NCBI RefSeq assembly: GCF_039555335.1
Contig: NC_092646.1
Coordinates: 21,822,258 to 21,886,257, forward strand
Reading direction: 5' to 3'
DNA length: 64,000 nucleotides
From: Amphiura filiformis
Lineage: Eukaryota > Echinodermata > Ophiuroidea > Amphilepidida > Amphiuridae
Shown: positions 1-12,400 of the stretch, in pieces
How the letters are laid out: the number at the start of each line of letters is the position of its first letter
Numbering within the stretch: the first letter of the stretch is position 1
The notes under the pieces: generated by a model
Told to the model about the DNA's origin: nothing
What the model saw: the letters and a program-made list of their open reading frames with translations, nothing else
The model's database searches: none
Made by a program: the position numbers and the translations under genes

Positions 1-998
1 TGTATTGGGAGCTATTCGGAGTGAAGTTGTTGAGCTGCAGGCACGATTTCTAGTAAATGAGGTTGTTATATCAGTGCTTAGTTGTGACTTTCAACAACTC
101 AAGGAGAAATTCTATTATGTAATCATTTCTACCACTTCGAATACCCCATTGTTTAAAATTACCTATCATAAGAACACCGTCCAACTGGTCCATGGTTCAA
201 CTCTATTCAGTCACTTTTGTAAGACTTAGACAAAAGTGGCCCAAGCGGTTTTAAAACTAGGTTGCATAATTTGCCATATTTTCACTTTGTATACCATCGA
301 TTTTATTGGAACAAAGTTTACCTGGTGGCTAAAGAAATTATCTTGATAGACATATAAATATCAAACCAAAAAATAAGTGGCATACATATGTCATTCTATT
401 TTCAAAATTGTACACATTTTATTGTTACACCCTGTATATTTTATTCTGCTGTGTCAAAAGTAATGCAGCTGACAGATGACCCAAAGTTACGCATTTTTGT
501 CACACAAAACGTATGCATGATTACACACAAACATGAATTATAAGCAATAAAATTGTGTAGTTTTGAAAGCTGCAGTATGATATTACGCATATGTAAAATA
601 AAATCGCAATAATTTAAAAATTTGATTGCTGAAAGTAGGATAACATAATTTTAATTTTCAAAAAACAAAAACAAAAAAGTGACAATAATTTTCAATAATT
701 TTGAGTTGAAATTACAATATTTTATTTCCTAGAACCCCTGCGATAGTATTGTACCATTACAATCTTTATTTCATTCAAAATACAACAAAATAACAACAGC
801 ATTACACTCCAGAGATGACCCAGCAGACACCTCCCACATACACCAACACACCCCCACCCCCACCGAATTATTACACATACACACACCCTTGTTTGTAAAT
901 ACCTCCAAACGAGGACCTCGACTTAACGAGGATCTAACCGAGGGCTCTCACACCGTTTTTAATCGACACAACGTGGACCTCACACAGACACACCAGAC
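1..998. other. gene-free AT-rich stretch
   Basis: No open frame here resembles a known protein. The stretch is AT-rich, with a short C-rich run (CACCCCCACCCCCACC-like) near 845-870. A CACCCTGTAT-type motif near 430, also seen near 25810, is of the kind found at ends of several DNA transposons, but no partner end was found. Confidence 0.5.
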
Positions 999-1792
999 CA
1001 TACTGCAGTTACTGTCCGTTTTCCTATAAACAATACACAGTGCTCTTTCCCATTGACGCGTGACCTCTACAAATAGCCCTACGTTAAAAGTATGGGGATA
1101 TGACTAGTTAACGTCGCTGTGTGAAAAATAACCGGCCAATATTAAAAGTATTCTTCTAAAGTTCTAGAAAATATAGTTTTTAACATGTCCTAAATTTTTA
1201 GCTAATTTAGATGTTTGGAAATATTCGTACTTTGGTGTTTTAGTTAATGTTATAGGTAATAGTACATTGCCTAGTTAACGTCGCTGTGTGAAAAATAACC
1301 GGCCAATATTAAAAGTACTCTTCTAAAATTCTAGACAATATAGTTTTGTAACATGTCCTAAATTTTTAGCTAATTTAGGTGTTTGGAGAGGGTCGCACTT
1401 TTGTGTTTTAGGAAGGATATGTAAACGACAGATAACACCAAAAATATGAAGAAATTATTTCCAAACCGTGTTAAGTCAACAATCATTATGTTGCTCATTT
1501 TCAAGAATGCTGGTTTACAAAAAGCACGCCATTGTCTCATTTCGTGAACAAAGGTACACATACCATTGTTTCCTTTCGTTTCCTTTATAATCGGTTACCC
1601 AACTGAAGCTATAATACCAGCTTTATTGCGATATCGCACATGAAAACAGACACTTGTGCACAACCAGAGAAGATCCGATTTAATCAGTTGAGCTGTTTCA
1701 ATGAGTGTTATCTTGGTTTAATAGCTTTTAATGGGGTTTAAGTCCTGCAAAGGTCGAGATGAATTCTACTGTAGACATGACTGCATCATGCA
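999..1792 (+). repeat. 794-bp repeat unit, copy 1 (inverted partner at 26072-26865)
   Basis: This block matches the reverse complement of 26072-26865 nearly base for base over its whole length, and both copies span 794 bp. It contains an internal direct duplication of about 165 bp: the motif GTTAACGTCGCTGTGTG occurs near 1108 and again near 1274. The small minus-strand frame at 1370-1561 recurs in the other copy but looks fortuitous. Either two insertions of one repeat family or the ends of a larger inverted duplication would explain it; the sequence between the copies is not palindromic, so separate insertions are more likely. Confidence 0.8.
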
Positions 1793-2339
1793 ACTTACTA
1801 TCCAACTGTGATACGTCCAATACCCCCTATGGGGAACCTATCTTATATGCATATTTGCATCATTTATGTCATCCTGGTCATTGTAACAAATCGAGGACGT
1901 ATGCACAAAGATGATACGAGGACCTTTAGTCTGTACGTTGTATTAACTTAAAAGATAAGGTTAAAACATAGGTTTTGTGTGGAAATTTCTCAAATCAAGT
2001 CTCAGATATTTAATCATTTTAGCTTCTTATGCTATTGTGTACTGTGTGATATTTATTTCTGCTTCAAAGTTGTAACTGAATAAATTGGCAAATGTTATGA
2101 AAAGATGTAGCACTTTCATTATAGTAACAGGTATTTCAAGAGATATCATCATTGTACTAATTTTATGATAATTATAAAAACAATGCCCATTTTATGTGGG
2201 CAAAATAATTTACAGGGTGGGATTTTTGGGGCAATGGGCAAGTTGAATTTACTGGGTGGGCAACATAATACTAGGTGGACAAATGTCCAGCCAGTCAACA
2301 TGTTATTTACCTCCCTCCCTGAACTGATGCATTGATTGA

Positions 2340-2960
2340 GGAAGTGCATGATGACTGGCCAGATCAGACAACTTTGATGGAACGATCTGTCAGGTAGCTG
2401 CTAATCCAGGTGAGGAGCGGATACTCTTTTGCCATGAGTTTTGAGCAAAGGTCATTATACTAGACCTTGTCAAATGATTCTCTGATGTCCAGGGCAATCG
2501 GGCGCACTTCGTTGTCTCTGTCCAGGGAGTTGGACTACTTTGGGTCAGAATGGTGAGGATGTCAGCTATGCTGTGGTGTGGTATAATTTCAAACTGTGCA
2601 TCTGATATCAGTTGGTTTCAAAGGAGGTGCTTCTCAAAGATTCTGTACAAAGCCTCCATGACCTTGCTGATGACGAAGAGTAGAACAGAGAGGCGGGGCG
2701 GTACACAGATGGGTTAGACTCTCTTGCATGGAATAGGGATGACAAATCCGGTCTTCCAAGTGGTCTTCCAAGTTCTGTGCTGCACTCCATCATGCCTCTT
2801 GCAGGGATTTCCTCAGGACCGGTAGCTTAACTGGTTGCAGATTCCTGAGAGGCTTCCTAACATCTTTGACCTTGAAGGCTATCTTTTCCATTGAGCATGT
2901 TGATGAATACTGATCTTCAAGAGCAAATACTTCAGCGCTGTTCAGCGTTGTTCAGCTTTG
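2340..2960 (-). pseudogene. degraded non-LTR retrotransposon reverse-transcriptase fragment
   Basis: Minus-strand translation with frame changes gives reverse-transcriptase blocks in the right order. There is a W-K-T-G-F-V-I-P-I-P block, then SKVMEALYRIFEKHLL and ISDAQFE, then IALDIRESFDKV, which corresponds to the LDxxKAFDxV catalytic-palm motif of LINE RTs. Stop codons and frameshifts interrupt it, so it is inactive. Part of it (from about 2740) is duplicated at 4365-4560 together with downstream flank. The LINE clade cannot be decided from this fragment. Confidence 0.65.
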
Positions 2961-3240
2961 TCTTTTGACTTGACGCCCATCCTTCAGTACTAGTATATCA
3001 ACTCAACTGACTTATCAGACAAGGTGTTTACAGTGTTCCATGACCCTTTTTTACTGCTGCTGAGAGTATTTTCATTAACTTGTTGCTATAGCTCCTTCTG
3101 ATTACCTTCTCTGCATGATTGTATTCCTTCCTTGCCGCATTTGGTTGTTATTTATACATTGTATTCTTTGTTTGTTTTCTCCCTCTCTATGACAATAACA
3201 TATTTGTCGAAAAATACTGCTACGATATACTGCCTCGGCA
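2740..3240. repeat. duplicated transporter 5' flank, orphan copy
   Basis: This block is repeated at about 4365-4910 with indels and again, in shortened form, at about 18980-19080. All three share the string CTACGATA after a run of CCCTCTCT. In the other two places the block lies a few hundred bases upstream of a transporter exon 1; here no exon follows, so this looks like a stranded duplicate of the gene's 5' flank. Confidence 0.6.
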
Positions 3241-3498
3241 GGCCTGAGGCCGGCAACTCACTTAAGAAATGCTTCTCAGAAAACACTACCAACTAAGAAA
3301 CCAACAAGTATAGATGACTTCGTCTTTTTAATTTTGAACGGGTTGTTCATAATAGGTAAGCATAGCCCATAAGGAGTGTATGTGCCAATTCTGTAGCTTG
3401 TATGACCTTGGGATCAATTTTGCCTTCAAAATGGATTAATCGGTAGTACTACTCTGGTGTTTGTCTTTTTCCCATCTTTATTTATGACTAATCTGGTA

Positions 3499-3501
3499 TA
3501 T

Positions 3502-3592
<91 letters not shown>

Positions 3593-3617
3593 TATATTTA
3601 TTTATTTATTTATATAT

Positions 3618-3664
<47 letters not shown>

Positions 3665-3665
3665 T
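3499..3665. repeat. (TATT)n microsatellite
   Basis: Tetranucleotide repeat of about 167 bp with two TATA interruptions. The plus-strand open frame across it (an endless L-F-I-Y peptide) is an artefact of the repeat. Confidence 0.97.
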
Positions 3666-3846
3666 CCTCAACGGCTAGCCAATGTGGTTGATGTAAATAA
3701 GGCGTGGCATAATCTCGTTTCAACGTGTGGCAAATAACTTTCGTGATCCTCTGTAATTCTGGATGTCTGTTTTGGTTGATCCAAGAAGGAGTCCATTACA
3801 ATAATGCAGTCTGGAGAGAATAATGGCACGTGTGACGAGGTGGCAT

Positions 3847-4250
3847 CCCAGCAAATACAAAAACGTTTTTACAAGGTTCTAAATAGGTTATATTTTGGAT
3901 TTTGGTTTAGATAAGAACGTTTTAATAACATTAAATGTCGGGTTGTATAAAGGGTAAGAAAACGTTTTAAAACGTTTTGTATGAAAACACACTACAACAA
4001 TATTTTTAAAATATTTTCAAAATGTTATTGTAAAATATTTTGTGCAAACATTTGTTGCCGAATGTTTTGTCAACACTAAATAACATTATGTTAGAACATT
4101 TGCAGTAGGTTATTAACGAATGTTTTTTAATGTTATGAAAACATTTTATACCCTTTATATGCCCTTTATATAACCCGACATTTAAACGTTTTCTGGCCAC
4201 CTTTTCTAACCTTTTGCGAATGATGCCCAAAATGTTTTGTGTTTGCTGGG
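3847..4250. mobile_element. MITE, CCCAGCAAAYAC terminal-inverted-repeat family, copy 1
   Basis: Starts CCCAGCAAATACAAAAACG and ends GTGTTTGCTGGG, an inverted pair. The interior is rich in AAACGTTTT and in TATAACCCGACATTT with its reverse complement. The same ends and interior recur at 16446-17022 and 38020-38655. No transposase frame is present, so it is a non-autonomous element. Confidence 0.8.
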
Positions 4251-4364
4251 ATAGTCCAGGAACCTACCTATACGCGAAATATTGCGAAGTTGGACCTGAG
4301 GTTGTATATGCAATACAGCACAGTAGATTGATATGAAAATTATCATCGATCTCTCTCGCCATGA

Positions 4365-4915
4365 ATAGGGATGACAAATGTAGTCTTCCAAGTGGTCTTC
4401 CAAGTTCTGTACTACACTACTTCAGGGCTCTGGCAGGGATTTCATCGGGACCAGTAGCTTTATCTGGTTGCAGATTCACGAGAAGCTTCCTAACATCGTT
4501 GACCTTTTGTATTGAGCACGTTAATGAATGCTGAATTTCAGGAGCAGATTCTTCTGAGCTGGTAAGCTGACATAATAGAGGCAAATGTCTGTCATTGTTT
4601 TACAGCTTTGTCTTTTGATGTAGTGTAGACTTGACGCTCATCCTTCAGCACCAGTACATCAACTCTTTTGGACTTACAAGACAGGGTGTTAACATTATTC
4701 CACCCTTTCTTACTGAGGCTGCCATCTGTGAGTTATTTCCTTTTCCCTCAACTTGTTGTTATAGTTCCTTCTGGCTACCTTCTCTGCATGATTGTATTCC
4801 CAGCCGCATTTGGTTGTTATTTATACATTGTATTCGTTGTTTGTTTTCTCCCTCTCTCTGACAATAACATATTTGTCGAAAAATACTGCTACGATAGAGG
4901 GCCTCTGCCATTGTT
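4365..4915. repeat. LINE fragment plus 5' flank of the first transporter gene (second copy of 2740-3240)
   Basis: The first 200 bases repeat the antisense RT fragment at 2747-2950. The rest repeats the flank at 3030-3235, ending in TACGATAGAGGGCCTCTG. From here to the exon at 5077 the sequence is collinear with 18985-19273, upstream of the second transporter copy, which shows that flank and gene were duplicated together. Plus-strand frames of 76 and 126 codons here are not supported by any family resemblance. Confidence 0.6.
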
Positions 4916-5076
4916 ATTAAGGCAAACGATTCGAGAAATATCATGTGGATTACCATTGTTAGCTGACAACTATATACAAAACATTGCTTTAGAATGTGAA
5001 AGACTGCTTTACGTTAGCGATTTTTTTTTAATGTATAAAGTAATATAAAAGCAATCACTCTATAGCACTACCAACA

Positions 5077-8000
5077 ATGACGATGGCCAAAGACAGTGCA
5101 ACATCTTGGATTATATTGTTTCCAGTCACTTTAGCGGTATTCCTGGAGCAAGGTATGATCAAAAGCTTCAGCGTACTGTTATCAGATATCAAAGAGCAAT
5201 TTTCAACTGATACCTGGGTTGTTGGATCATCAATATCAATTATTGTTGGATTGGGCTCTGTTATAGGTAAGTTCATTCAAGTAGAGACAGCAAAAGAGTT
5301 AAAGTACCAGTTATGTTCACCTTTGTATATCCTAAACAAAGAAACATATGTAAAAACTAGCAGCTATATAGCTGTAGCCTTTTATTTAAGACCTTATTTA
5401 TTGACATCAGTTGGGAATTGAAGAAACGGTAATCGAAAACCGACGGAAGGAAAGAAATCAAAAGTTGCACTTTTATAAGACGGCACTAGTTCTCTTGTTT
5501 GATAACGCTTTGTGTACAAATATAAATAGGGCATCAAACGGTGCAGCAATGTGCAACGTTTGAATTTGCATTGCCCTTGGGATTTTGGATCACCATGTCT
5601 TTATTATTTTCGTGACCGTTTTTCAACGAAAAAGATTCTAATTTCTAATTACGACATATCTATCTTTGTATAGGATATACGTCGTACAAGGGTAAAAATA
5701 ACTGGTACTTAATTGTTTTTCTGTTTGTATTTAACAGCATTTGTTGTTACATGTAGAAATAGTGGCAATGCTTATACCATTTGTCCCATGGTCAATCATG
5801 CCTGGAATGAAGCTCGCACGTTCATTTGATTTTACAGCTTTGTAAAATACACTCTAACAATAATTTGCTGGCCTTAATTGTATTTTGAGATCGTTAAATT
5901 TGTCACAAGATTGGCTTCCCTAATTTCTTACATGCATAAATACCAGGACTATTGCAAACAAATTATGTGTGTGGTACGTAGATATATAATAGTGCAAGGG
6001 ATTTCAGTTCACCGGCACCACAATACCTAAATTTGACCTCAACCAGATAACCTGACCTATTATGACCTGCTACCATTCATTGTGGAAGAGTTATTTTAGC
6101 TTGCACCGTTGCTAAAGATGGCATTTAGATAATTTATTTTAATCAAATATTTTTTAATATAATTTGAGGCCATGAGGTGTAGGGTATATTCATGTACTTC
6201 ATAAATTTGCTAGAAAAAAAGAAGAGAGATATTCATTGTAACCTTAACGTATAAATTTCATCATTCATAGGATTAGCAATTGTGCAAATGATAGTAAAGA
6301 ATTGGCCAGTTACCGGTAACTGAGAACGTTTCATCCATCTTCTAGACCTTCTCGGTTGATGGTAAACGGATATTAAATTTTGCCACCAACAATGTGGTCA
6401 GCCTCTCAAGTTACTGTCTGGGGCCGAAGAAACGGACCTGTCCAATGTGTTAAAATACTGCCAAACACCTCGCTATGGCAATTCTATTGAACTCAAAGCT
6501 GATCTCTCTAAGTTGGCCAGAGGACTACGTCTGAAGGAACATATATACCAATCCGATGATTCTTCAGACTGTGGAGACAGCGATCCTTAGTACTCGACAT
6601 AAGAAAGTTTACTCAAGTCTCAGCTAGGAAGAATTGGTAGCCATCGACAATCTTAAGAACAACACTGATATTAACAGCATTAAGGAGGGAGAAGAGGGAT
6701 CAGTCATCGTCATCATGAACACCACAGCATACCTTTCTAAATGCAATCGGCAGCTGAATGATCCCAAGTGTTACAAACATCTTAGACACGATTTCACGGC
6801 TAAGTTTGCACGGAAGGTTACTGCTGCAGTCAAGGGAGGCCCGCGATGCCGGTATTATAGATGCTGACTTGCGATCCGTTTTTGCTCCTAAGCAGCCCAT
6901 ACCTTGTCATCACAGAAGCTGACATTCTCAGCATATTCATAGAGCACAGTACAAATCTGGAGTTTGCCGGCAAACACTATTACCACATCTTGGGAACGGC
7001 TTTATGGGCACACGGATGGAGCCTTCCGAAGCCTCTACTGATTCAGATAATGTTGGCGGCCATCTTGGATATCTCGAAATGCCAAAGGGTGCTGAGGTGG
7101 CACCCGTCAGTATTTGTGGTATATCCCAGTAATATCAAAATATGTGTTTACATGAGATGCTATACAAATAACGTAGCTAAGAATTATGTCAATAAAATCA
7201 TAAACGCAATCAATATTATTGTTGCAAAAATAACAACTAGGGTCTGTGCACAGTAGGGGCGTCATAGCGGCACGGGGGCACGACCCCCAACCGATTACAA
7301 AATTTACAAAAATCCCATAGGAAAATTGCCGAAAAAAGGCTTGTGCCCCCATCAGACCCGGTGCCCCTCCCCATCATGGTTGGTGCCCCCATATGATGAC
7401 CCACGCTACGCCATTGTCCGAAGAAATGATAATATATCCATCATATATACGTGCCATTTGAATTACATGTATATCCAGTAAAAGACAAACTAGGCAAAAT
7501 ACCAAAATTGATGCCTATTATGATAGCAAATGTTCTTCAAAATGGATACCTAAATTTGACCTCAACCAGATAACCAGACCTATTATGACCTGCTACCATT
7601 CATTGTGGAAGAGTTATTTTAGCTTGCACCGTTGCTAAAGATGGCATTTAGATAATTTATTTTAATCAAATATTTTTTAATATAATTTGAGGCCATGAGG
7701 TGTAGGGTATATTCATGTACCCGGTACTTCATAAATTTGCTAGAAAAAAAGAAGAGAGATATTCATTGTAACCTTAACGTATAAATTTCATCATTCATAG
7801 GATTAGCAGCCGAGCCACTTGTTAGGAAATGTGGCGCTCGAGTTGGTTACATGATATGTGGGCTAGTATCCTCGATTGGTCTTATCGTTTGTTCATACGC
7901 ACCGAATTCTCTTACACTCCTCCTGGGAATGTGTTGCATAGGTATGTGATCATTTCATTAATCTTTAATGATTATTTAAAATGGAACATTCATGTTATTA

Positions 8001-10491
8001 TCTCCTTCAGGGTAGTGCAATAATGATGTGTACACCGGGCAAAGATTTTTTTGGCAGTCCAAAAGAGAGGCTTTTTGGCAGGCCAAAAGTGGGGAGGGTC
8101 AAAAAACGTTTTGGCAAGCCAAGGGGGGTGGGGAGCAATTTTTGGCAGGCTAAAAAGGAGGGGACAGGCCAAAGGGGGCAAACACTTTTTGGCACGGATA
8201 TTTAGGCAACGTTTCGATATACGCCCTTAAAGGTGTAGAAACATGTTATGAAAAAAAAAAGTTTTTGCTCGCTGTGCTCGCATCATACGATTAGACAAGC
8301 ACAATAGCAGGTTTTAAGTTGAGGATCATCTGGCATGTGTAAAGGGGGGGGGCAACAAGTTTTTGGCATGTCAAAAGAGTGGCCAAAGAGTAGAAAGCGG
8401 AGGCAAGCTGAGAACTCTGACTGTCGTACTCAAACTCGCCGAGTTTGAGTGCGAGTTTAACTCGGCCTTATTCAAGAAAAACTCAACATTTTGTTTTCTG
8501 TATTTATTTTTCAGGATTTTTGATTCTACAAGATATCATCGCAATAGGAATCGTCCCTGAATATTTTGATTCCTATTTCAACACTGCTGTAGCGATCTAT
8601 AGTTGTGGTACTGGTTTTGGAATAACTGTGATGCCCATTTTGACTCAAACATGTTTGGATATTTACGGCTGGAGAGGAACATGCCTTTTATTAAGTGGAA
8701 TATGTATGCATTCGGTTCCATTTGGTGCTCTTATTAAACGAAGCAACAATTACGAAAACATTCGAAGCGAAAAGAGTCCAACGAATCTCTCTTCCTCTTA
8801 TGAGATATCAACAGACAAGGACAATTCTTTACGTTCTCACTGCCGAAACATGCTTAAGTGTGTGTTCAGTTCACCATTATTCACAAACGTGCCATTTATA
8901 GCGCAAGTGCTAGTTCCCGCCTTTGTATGCGGTTTCACTAGTACAGGATGGTTGATATACATTGTGTCATACGCTTCCTCAAACGGCGTATCTTTAAGAC
9001 AGGCTTCCGTTGTAAGCACATGTGGCGGTATTGGATTAACAGCTGTGAGGATTGTTTTACCATTGTTGCAACAATGTATGACTTATAAGCAACTTATGTA
9101 TTTGGCGTCTCTGCTAGGAACCCTTTCGCTGGCTTTCACGACTCAATTCGATGATTTCATACAAATGAGTTTGATGTCGGGTTTGTTTGGTATAAGTTAC
9201 GGTATTCTAGGAGCTGAACTCTATATAGCTACTAAATATGTGACGTCAGAAGCCGACTATCTGAGCGGAGTTATGTGGATATATGTGATCAATGGTGTAG
9301 CTGGTATTTCCACTGGATTTTTTTCAGGTAACATATTGCGTCTTGCGATTTTCTTTCGGTTATCATATGTGAAAACAAATTGTCCACAGTTTTGTAACCT
9401 CCCGGCTTGATATGGGCAACTCGGCCCTCTTGTTTGGCCTTCCTCAAGATCAGATTGCACGTCTTCAGCGTATTCAGAATACTGCTGCGCGCTTGATCAC
9501 TTTAGATCTCACAATCACTCCAGTTTTAAGAGAGTTACATTGGCTGCCGGTTGGTTATAAAATAGTGTACAAACTGTTGCTTATTGTTTCTCAGTAAAAG
9601 ATTTGGCGCCAGAATACGTCAACCATATAACCCTCATCGTTTGCTCCGTTTCGGCAGCAAATCACTTCTCTGCGAACCTCGCTCAAGTTACAAGTAATTG
9701 AATAGACGAAGGTCCAGTTTTAAAAGTGACAAACTGGCCTATACACGGCGCAAAAAGATGCCAACAAGTGCAACAAAGAAACAACACAGTTTTTTCAATG
9801 AAGCTTTATTTAAAGCAGTTTTTAATTTCAGTTTTTACTTGTCAGTACTTTTCAAAACTTCCATTTTATTTGTCAGTTCTTTTGTTTCAGTTTTCTTTTG
9901 TTTTAAATTAAAGGCACGCATAAATTAGCCATTCACCACTCTCAAACCAGATGTCTAGTCCGTAGAGTTTTGAATAAGCCAGTTTGCCACTTTTAAAACT
10001 GGACCTTCGTCTAATCAAATGCTTGTAACTTTGCTTCTTGAAGTCACATTGGATTCAAAGGGGTGTCATAATGTGCCGGATTTGATAGTAAATCTATTAA
10101 ACAAATAAAATTACCGAAATATGGTTTAGTTTTAAAATTAGGATTTTCTTCCAAGTGTAAGGATACTTTTTTTTTTTAGTATACATCTCTAGCACAGTTT
10201 AAAAATTCTTTAAAAACTCATTTAATGAAAGAAGTATTTTTCCTGACGTGCATCATCAAATTTTGGTTTACCTATAGATTGTTGTTCATATGTATATTAA
10301 TAAAGATAAGTATCGGGTTTATTTAAAATAATTGTTTTGTTTAAATTTGTTCCATAGGTTGGTTCTTTGACACGACAGGGAGTTTCACTCTCTCGTTTGC
10401 CTTGTTAGCTGCTGTTCACGTGGTAGCACCAGTTTCGCTTGCATTGGAGGAAATATGTAAAACAAGAACAAAGCAAAGTGCTCCCATTTAA
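5077..10491 (+). CDS. monocarboxylate-transporter-like protein (SLC16 / MFS), intact four-exon gene
   Basis: Predicted 12-helix major-facilitator transporter of the plasma membrane, 425 aa, of the SLC16 type that moves monocarboxylates or related solutes; the substrate cannot be read. Exons are 5077-5266, 7801-7941, 8515-9327 and 10358-10491. Every junction is GT..AG and all three introns are phase 1. The start is the first ATG of a frame conserved in the second copy. The opening helix (TSWIILFPVTLAVFLEQG) lacks the acidic-glycine pair of the usual MCT signature. The second signature is recognisable but degenerate at residues about 125-147 (EYFDSYF...GTGFG). An arginine sits in a TM8-like segment near residue 289 (GLTAVRIVLPLL). 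A hydrophilic loop at about 185-225 separates the halves. Just upstream, TATAAAAG (5044-5051) could be a TATA box, or the AG at 5065-5066 could be an acceptor from an unseen 5' exon. A divergent SLC16 member is the best call. Confidence 0.82.
6028..6280. repeat. intron-1 duplication, first copy, with a decoy splice acceptor
   Basis: About 250 bp here are almost identical to 7547-7806, the end of intron 1 plus the first bases of exon 2. The copied part includes the acceptor and the exon start (CATTCATAGGATTAGCA), after which similarity stops. The two copies flank the Penelope-like fragment. Splicing to the decoy acceptor (exon would start at 6271) would run into a stop after about 15 codons. 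Confidence 0.85.
6390..7045 (+). pseudogene. Penelope-like retroelement reverse-transcriptase fragment
   Basis: Inside intron 1. Spread over several frames are blocks typical of Penelope-like element RTs: a Y-C-L-G-P-K-K stretch followed by QTPRYGNSIELKADLSKLAR and LRLKEHIYQSDD; then EGSVIVIMNTTAYLSKCNRQ with LNDPKCYKHL, corresponding to the family's xADKGGAVVVMD...YxxEaxxQLxDxxxYxxL block; then an EHSTNLEFAGKHYYHILGTA block leading to a G-T-A-x-G/A-x motif. Frameshifts, stops and a large internal deletion make it dead. No endonuclease domain was found. Confidence 0.7.
7547..7800. repeat. intron-1 duplication, second copy, adjoining the true exon 2
   Basis: Near-identical to 6028-6270. It ends in the functional acceptor used by exon 2 at 7801. 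The duplication most likely arose with the rearrangement or insertion that brought in the material at 6290-7540. Confidence 0.85.
8020..8400. repeat. purine-rich low-complexity block in intron 2
   Basis: Several imperfect copies of TTTTTGGCAGGCCAAAAG-like units with G runs. A comparable but different G/C-run block lies in the same intron of the second transporter copy (20990-21480). Overlapping frames on both strands read through it only because of its composition. Confidence 0.6.
9398..9690 (+). pseudogene. CR1/L2-like LINE 3' RT fragment in intron 3
   Basis: Codes for a piece with LFGLPQDQIARLQRIQNTAA followed by LRELHWLPVGYKI, a hallmark of the C-terminal RT region of CR1/L2-type LINEs. 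After a stop and frame change it continues as RLLRFGSKSLLCEPRSSYK. It lies in intron 3 of the intact transporter in the same orientation and is a dead 3' fragment. Confidence 0.8.
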
Positions 10492-11776
10492 GGTCCACAT
10501 CTTTGTTGTTATGTTACTCAACAAATCGACTGCTCAGTGCCAGAAGTGGGTAAGTGCGATAACTGCCCTGTGAACAGTTTGCAATGTATACACAGTGTAT
10601 TGTACTCAAACACATGGCAGCTACACATGGCAGCTATTGCACTTACTAACTTCTGGTACTGAGCAGACGAAATATCCCTATAACATTGACATTGTTAAAC
10701 TTCCTAAAATTGCGATAAAATGCACGCACACTATAATAGCTTTAATCGTGAGTTTCAAAGGTTATTATAATGATTATGAAATATGATAATGAGTGAGAAA
10801 AATAATTACTTGAAATAATGGGTGAGTTGCTCAAGTCTGTACATGCTTGTTTGAATAATCACATAATCACTAATTGCCGATGTCACATCCATCCTAAAAA
10901 TAGGGATGACCATCATAATTTCATGTTGCCCCTATTGCTACAAAAGATTGTTTTCTGGAAAGAACTCATCAACAGAAGTATTTTGGTGGTTAAATGGTCA
11001 AAATCGGTCAAAAACTTTTCGAATTATGAATTTTCAAAGTTTCCCATTCTGACCGGTCATTGGAACGAAATAAATTGACAAAGTCTAAAAATAGCAATGT
11101 GAGCAAAATTGGTATAAGCATATATTTACCTTTTTATATTTCTTTATTTTAATATATATGCAAACATGAAACAAGCATATTGTGAAAGTATCAAATGGCA
11201 CTTTACTAGTCAATAGCATTAAGTATTTCTTCAAACCGAGGCACTGACATCATGCTTTTAGAAAACATTTGCCAAAAACATCCATAATGGCCGAAGTGGC
11301 ACAAAATCAAAAGTCCAGATGAACTTTTTCCACAACAATATACACTACACATAAGAAAAATACTAATGTACTACAAGGATTTTCAACATAGGAATCCAAA
11401 CAATCAAGTACCAACATGCACAGCTTTGTCCTGATATCACTTCTGGGGTTTTAACAAAATGTTTAACCTCTATTGTGATTGGCAGCAGCATAAGGTATCT
11501 CTTTGATAGCTGATAATGCCCAGCCATTCAGCAAGTGGCTAATAACTGACCTTGATAGGCTTGAATGAATACTGTCATCTGCTACAAAACCATCACCAGG
11601 GGGATGACACTCTTATTCACATGTTTATTTACAACGCAAACCTATATCGAATCCCGGTGGTTTGCGAAAATGAAATGTCTGCATCCCAGGATCAATTAAA
11701 CCCTGGTATGAATTATTTATTAGCTTTCGCCACGATCCGTTTTGCAATAACATAAAAGCACTTCAAATAACAGCCC
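10492..11776. other. intergenic, no gene recognised
   Basis: Downstream of the intact transporter. Short frames only, none resembling a known protein. An AATAAA near 11068 could serve as a distant polyadenylation signal, but nothing ties it to the gene. Confidence 0.5.
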
Positions 11777-12400
11777 GTTGAGTTCAATGAACTACGCCCT
11801 GAAACCGATTGAGTTGTGCCTTATAAAGAAGCTCTCCCATTGATCTCTATTCAGGTCAGTGAGCTCTCCATACACAAATGAACAAATAGGACAAGGCCAG
11901 CACCTATGACCTGCTTAGTGACATGTTATTTTGAAGTCTTCTAAAGCTTAATATCTTGAAGATTAGTATTCGTTTGTGCATATGGACTGTGCATTTATGA
12001 TGCAAAATATTAGTTCTTATATAAAATTACAAATATTGGAATTATGACACACGGTATAGGTGATATATAAAACGACTAATAAAATCATGTCATCATGGCG
12101 TCATGTCAAAGGTTCATTATATCCCGTATGTTTGTCTAAATTAATTAATATTTTGAGAACAATTTCTACACCCATTTAATATGTACTCAGGTGGAACCCG
12201 ACTTTTTTAAATTTTCATTTCTTTTTATGTAACAAATTCAGGTTTTTCCATTGCGCAGGGCCGCCGGACAATACAAATTTAAGCTAACATTGAATAAACG
12301 CGGAATTAAGAATAGGCGTTTCTAGTACATACAGCGTCTGACTCTACCTGAGGACCTAGCCTGAGTCCCATGGGCTCCAAGAATGGCTCTCCATACACAA
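11777..12400. repeat. interspersed repeat of about 620 bp, copy 1
   Basis: Collinear with 59876-60510 with many substitutions. Shared strings include GAACTACGCCCT, CTCCATACACA, AGTATTCGTTTGTGCATATG, ATATAAAACGACTAATA and ATCATGGCGTCA. The end contains a short internal repeat of CTCTCCATACACAAATGAAC. No coding capacity or terminal repeats were identified. Confidence 0.7.

Noticed and set aside
3457..3678. Open frame across the (TATT)n microsatellite
   Set aside because: The peptide is a simple L-F-I-Y repeat created by the tetranucleotide repeat; no gene features.
4668..5048. 126-codon plus frame directly upstream of the transporter
   Set aside because: Spans duplicated LINE-derived and 5' flank sequence; not maintained in the sister copies at 3030-3240 and 18985-19270.
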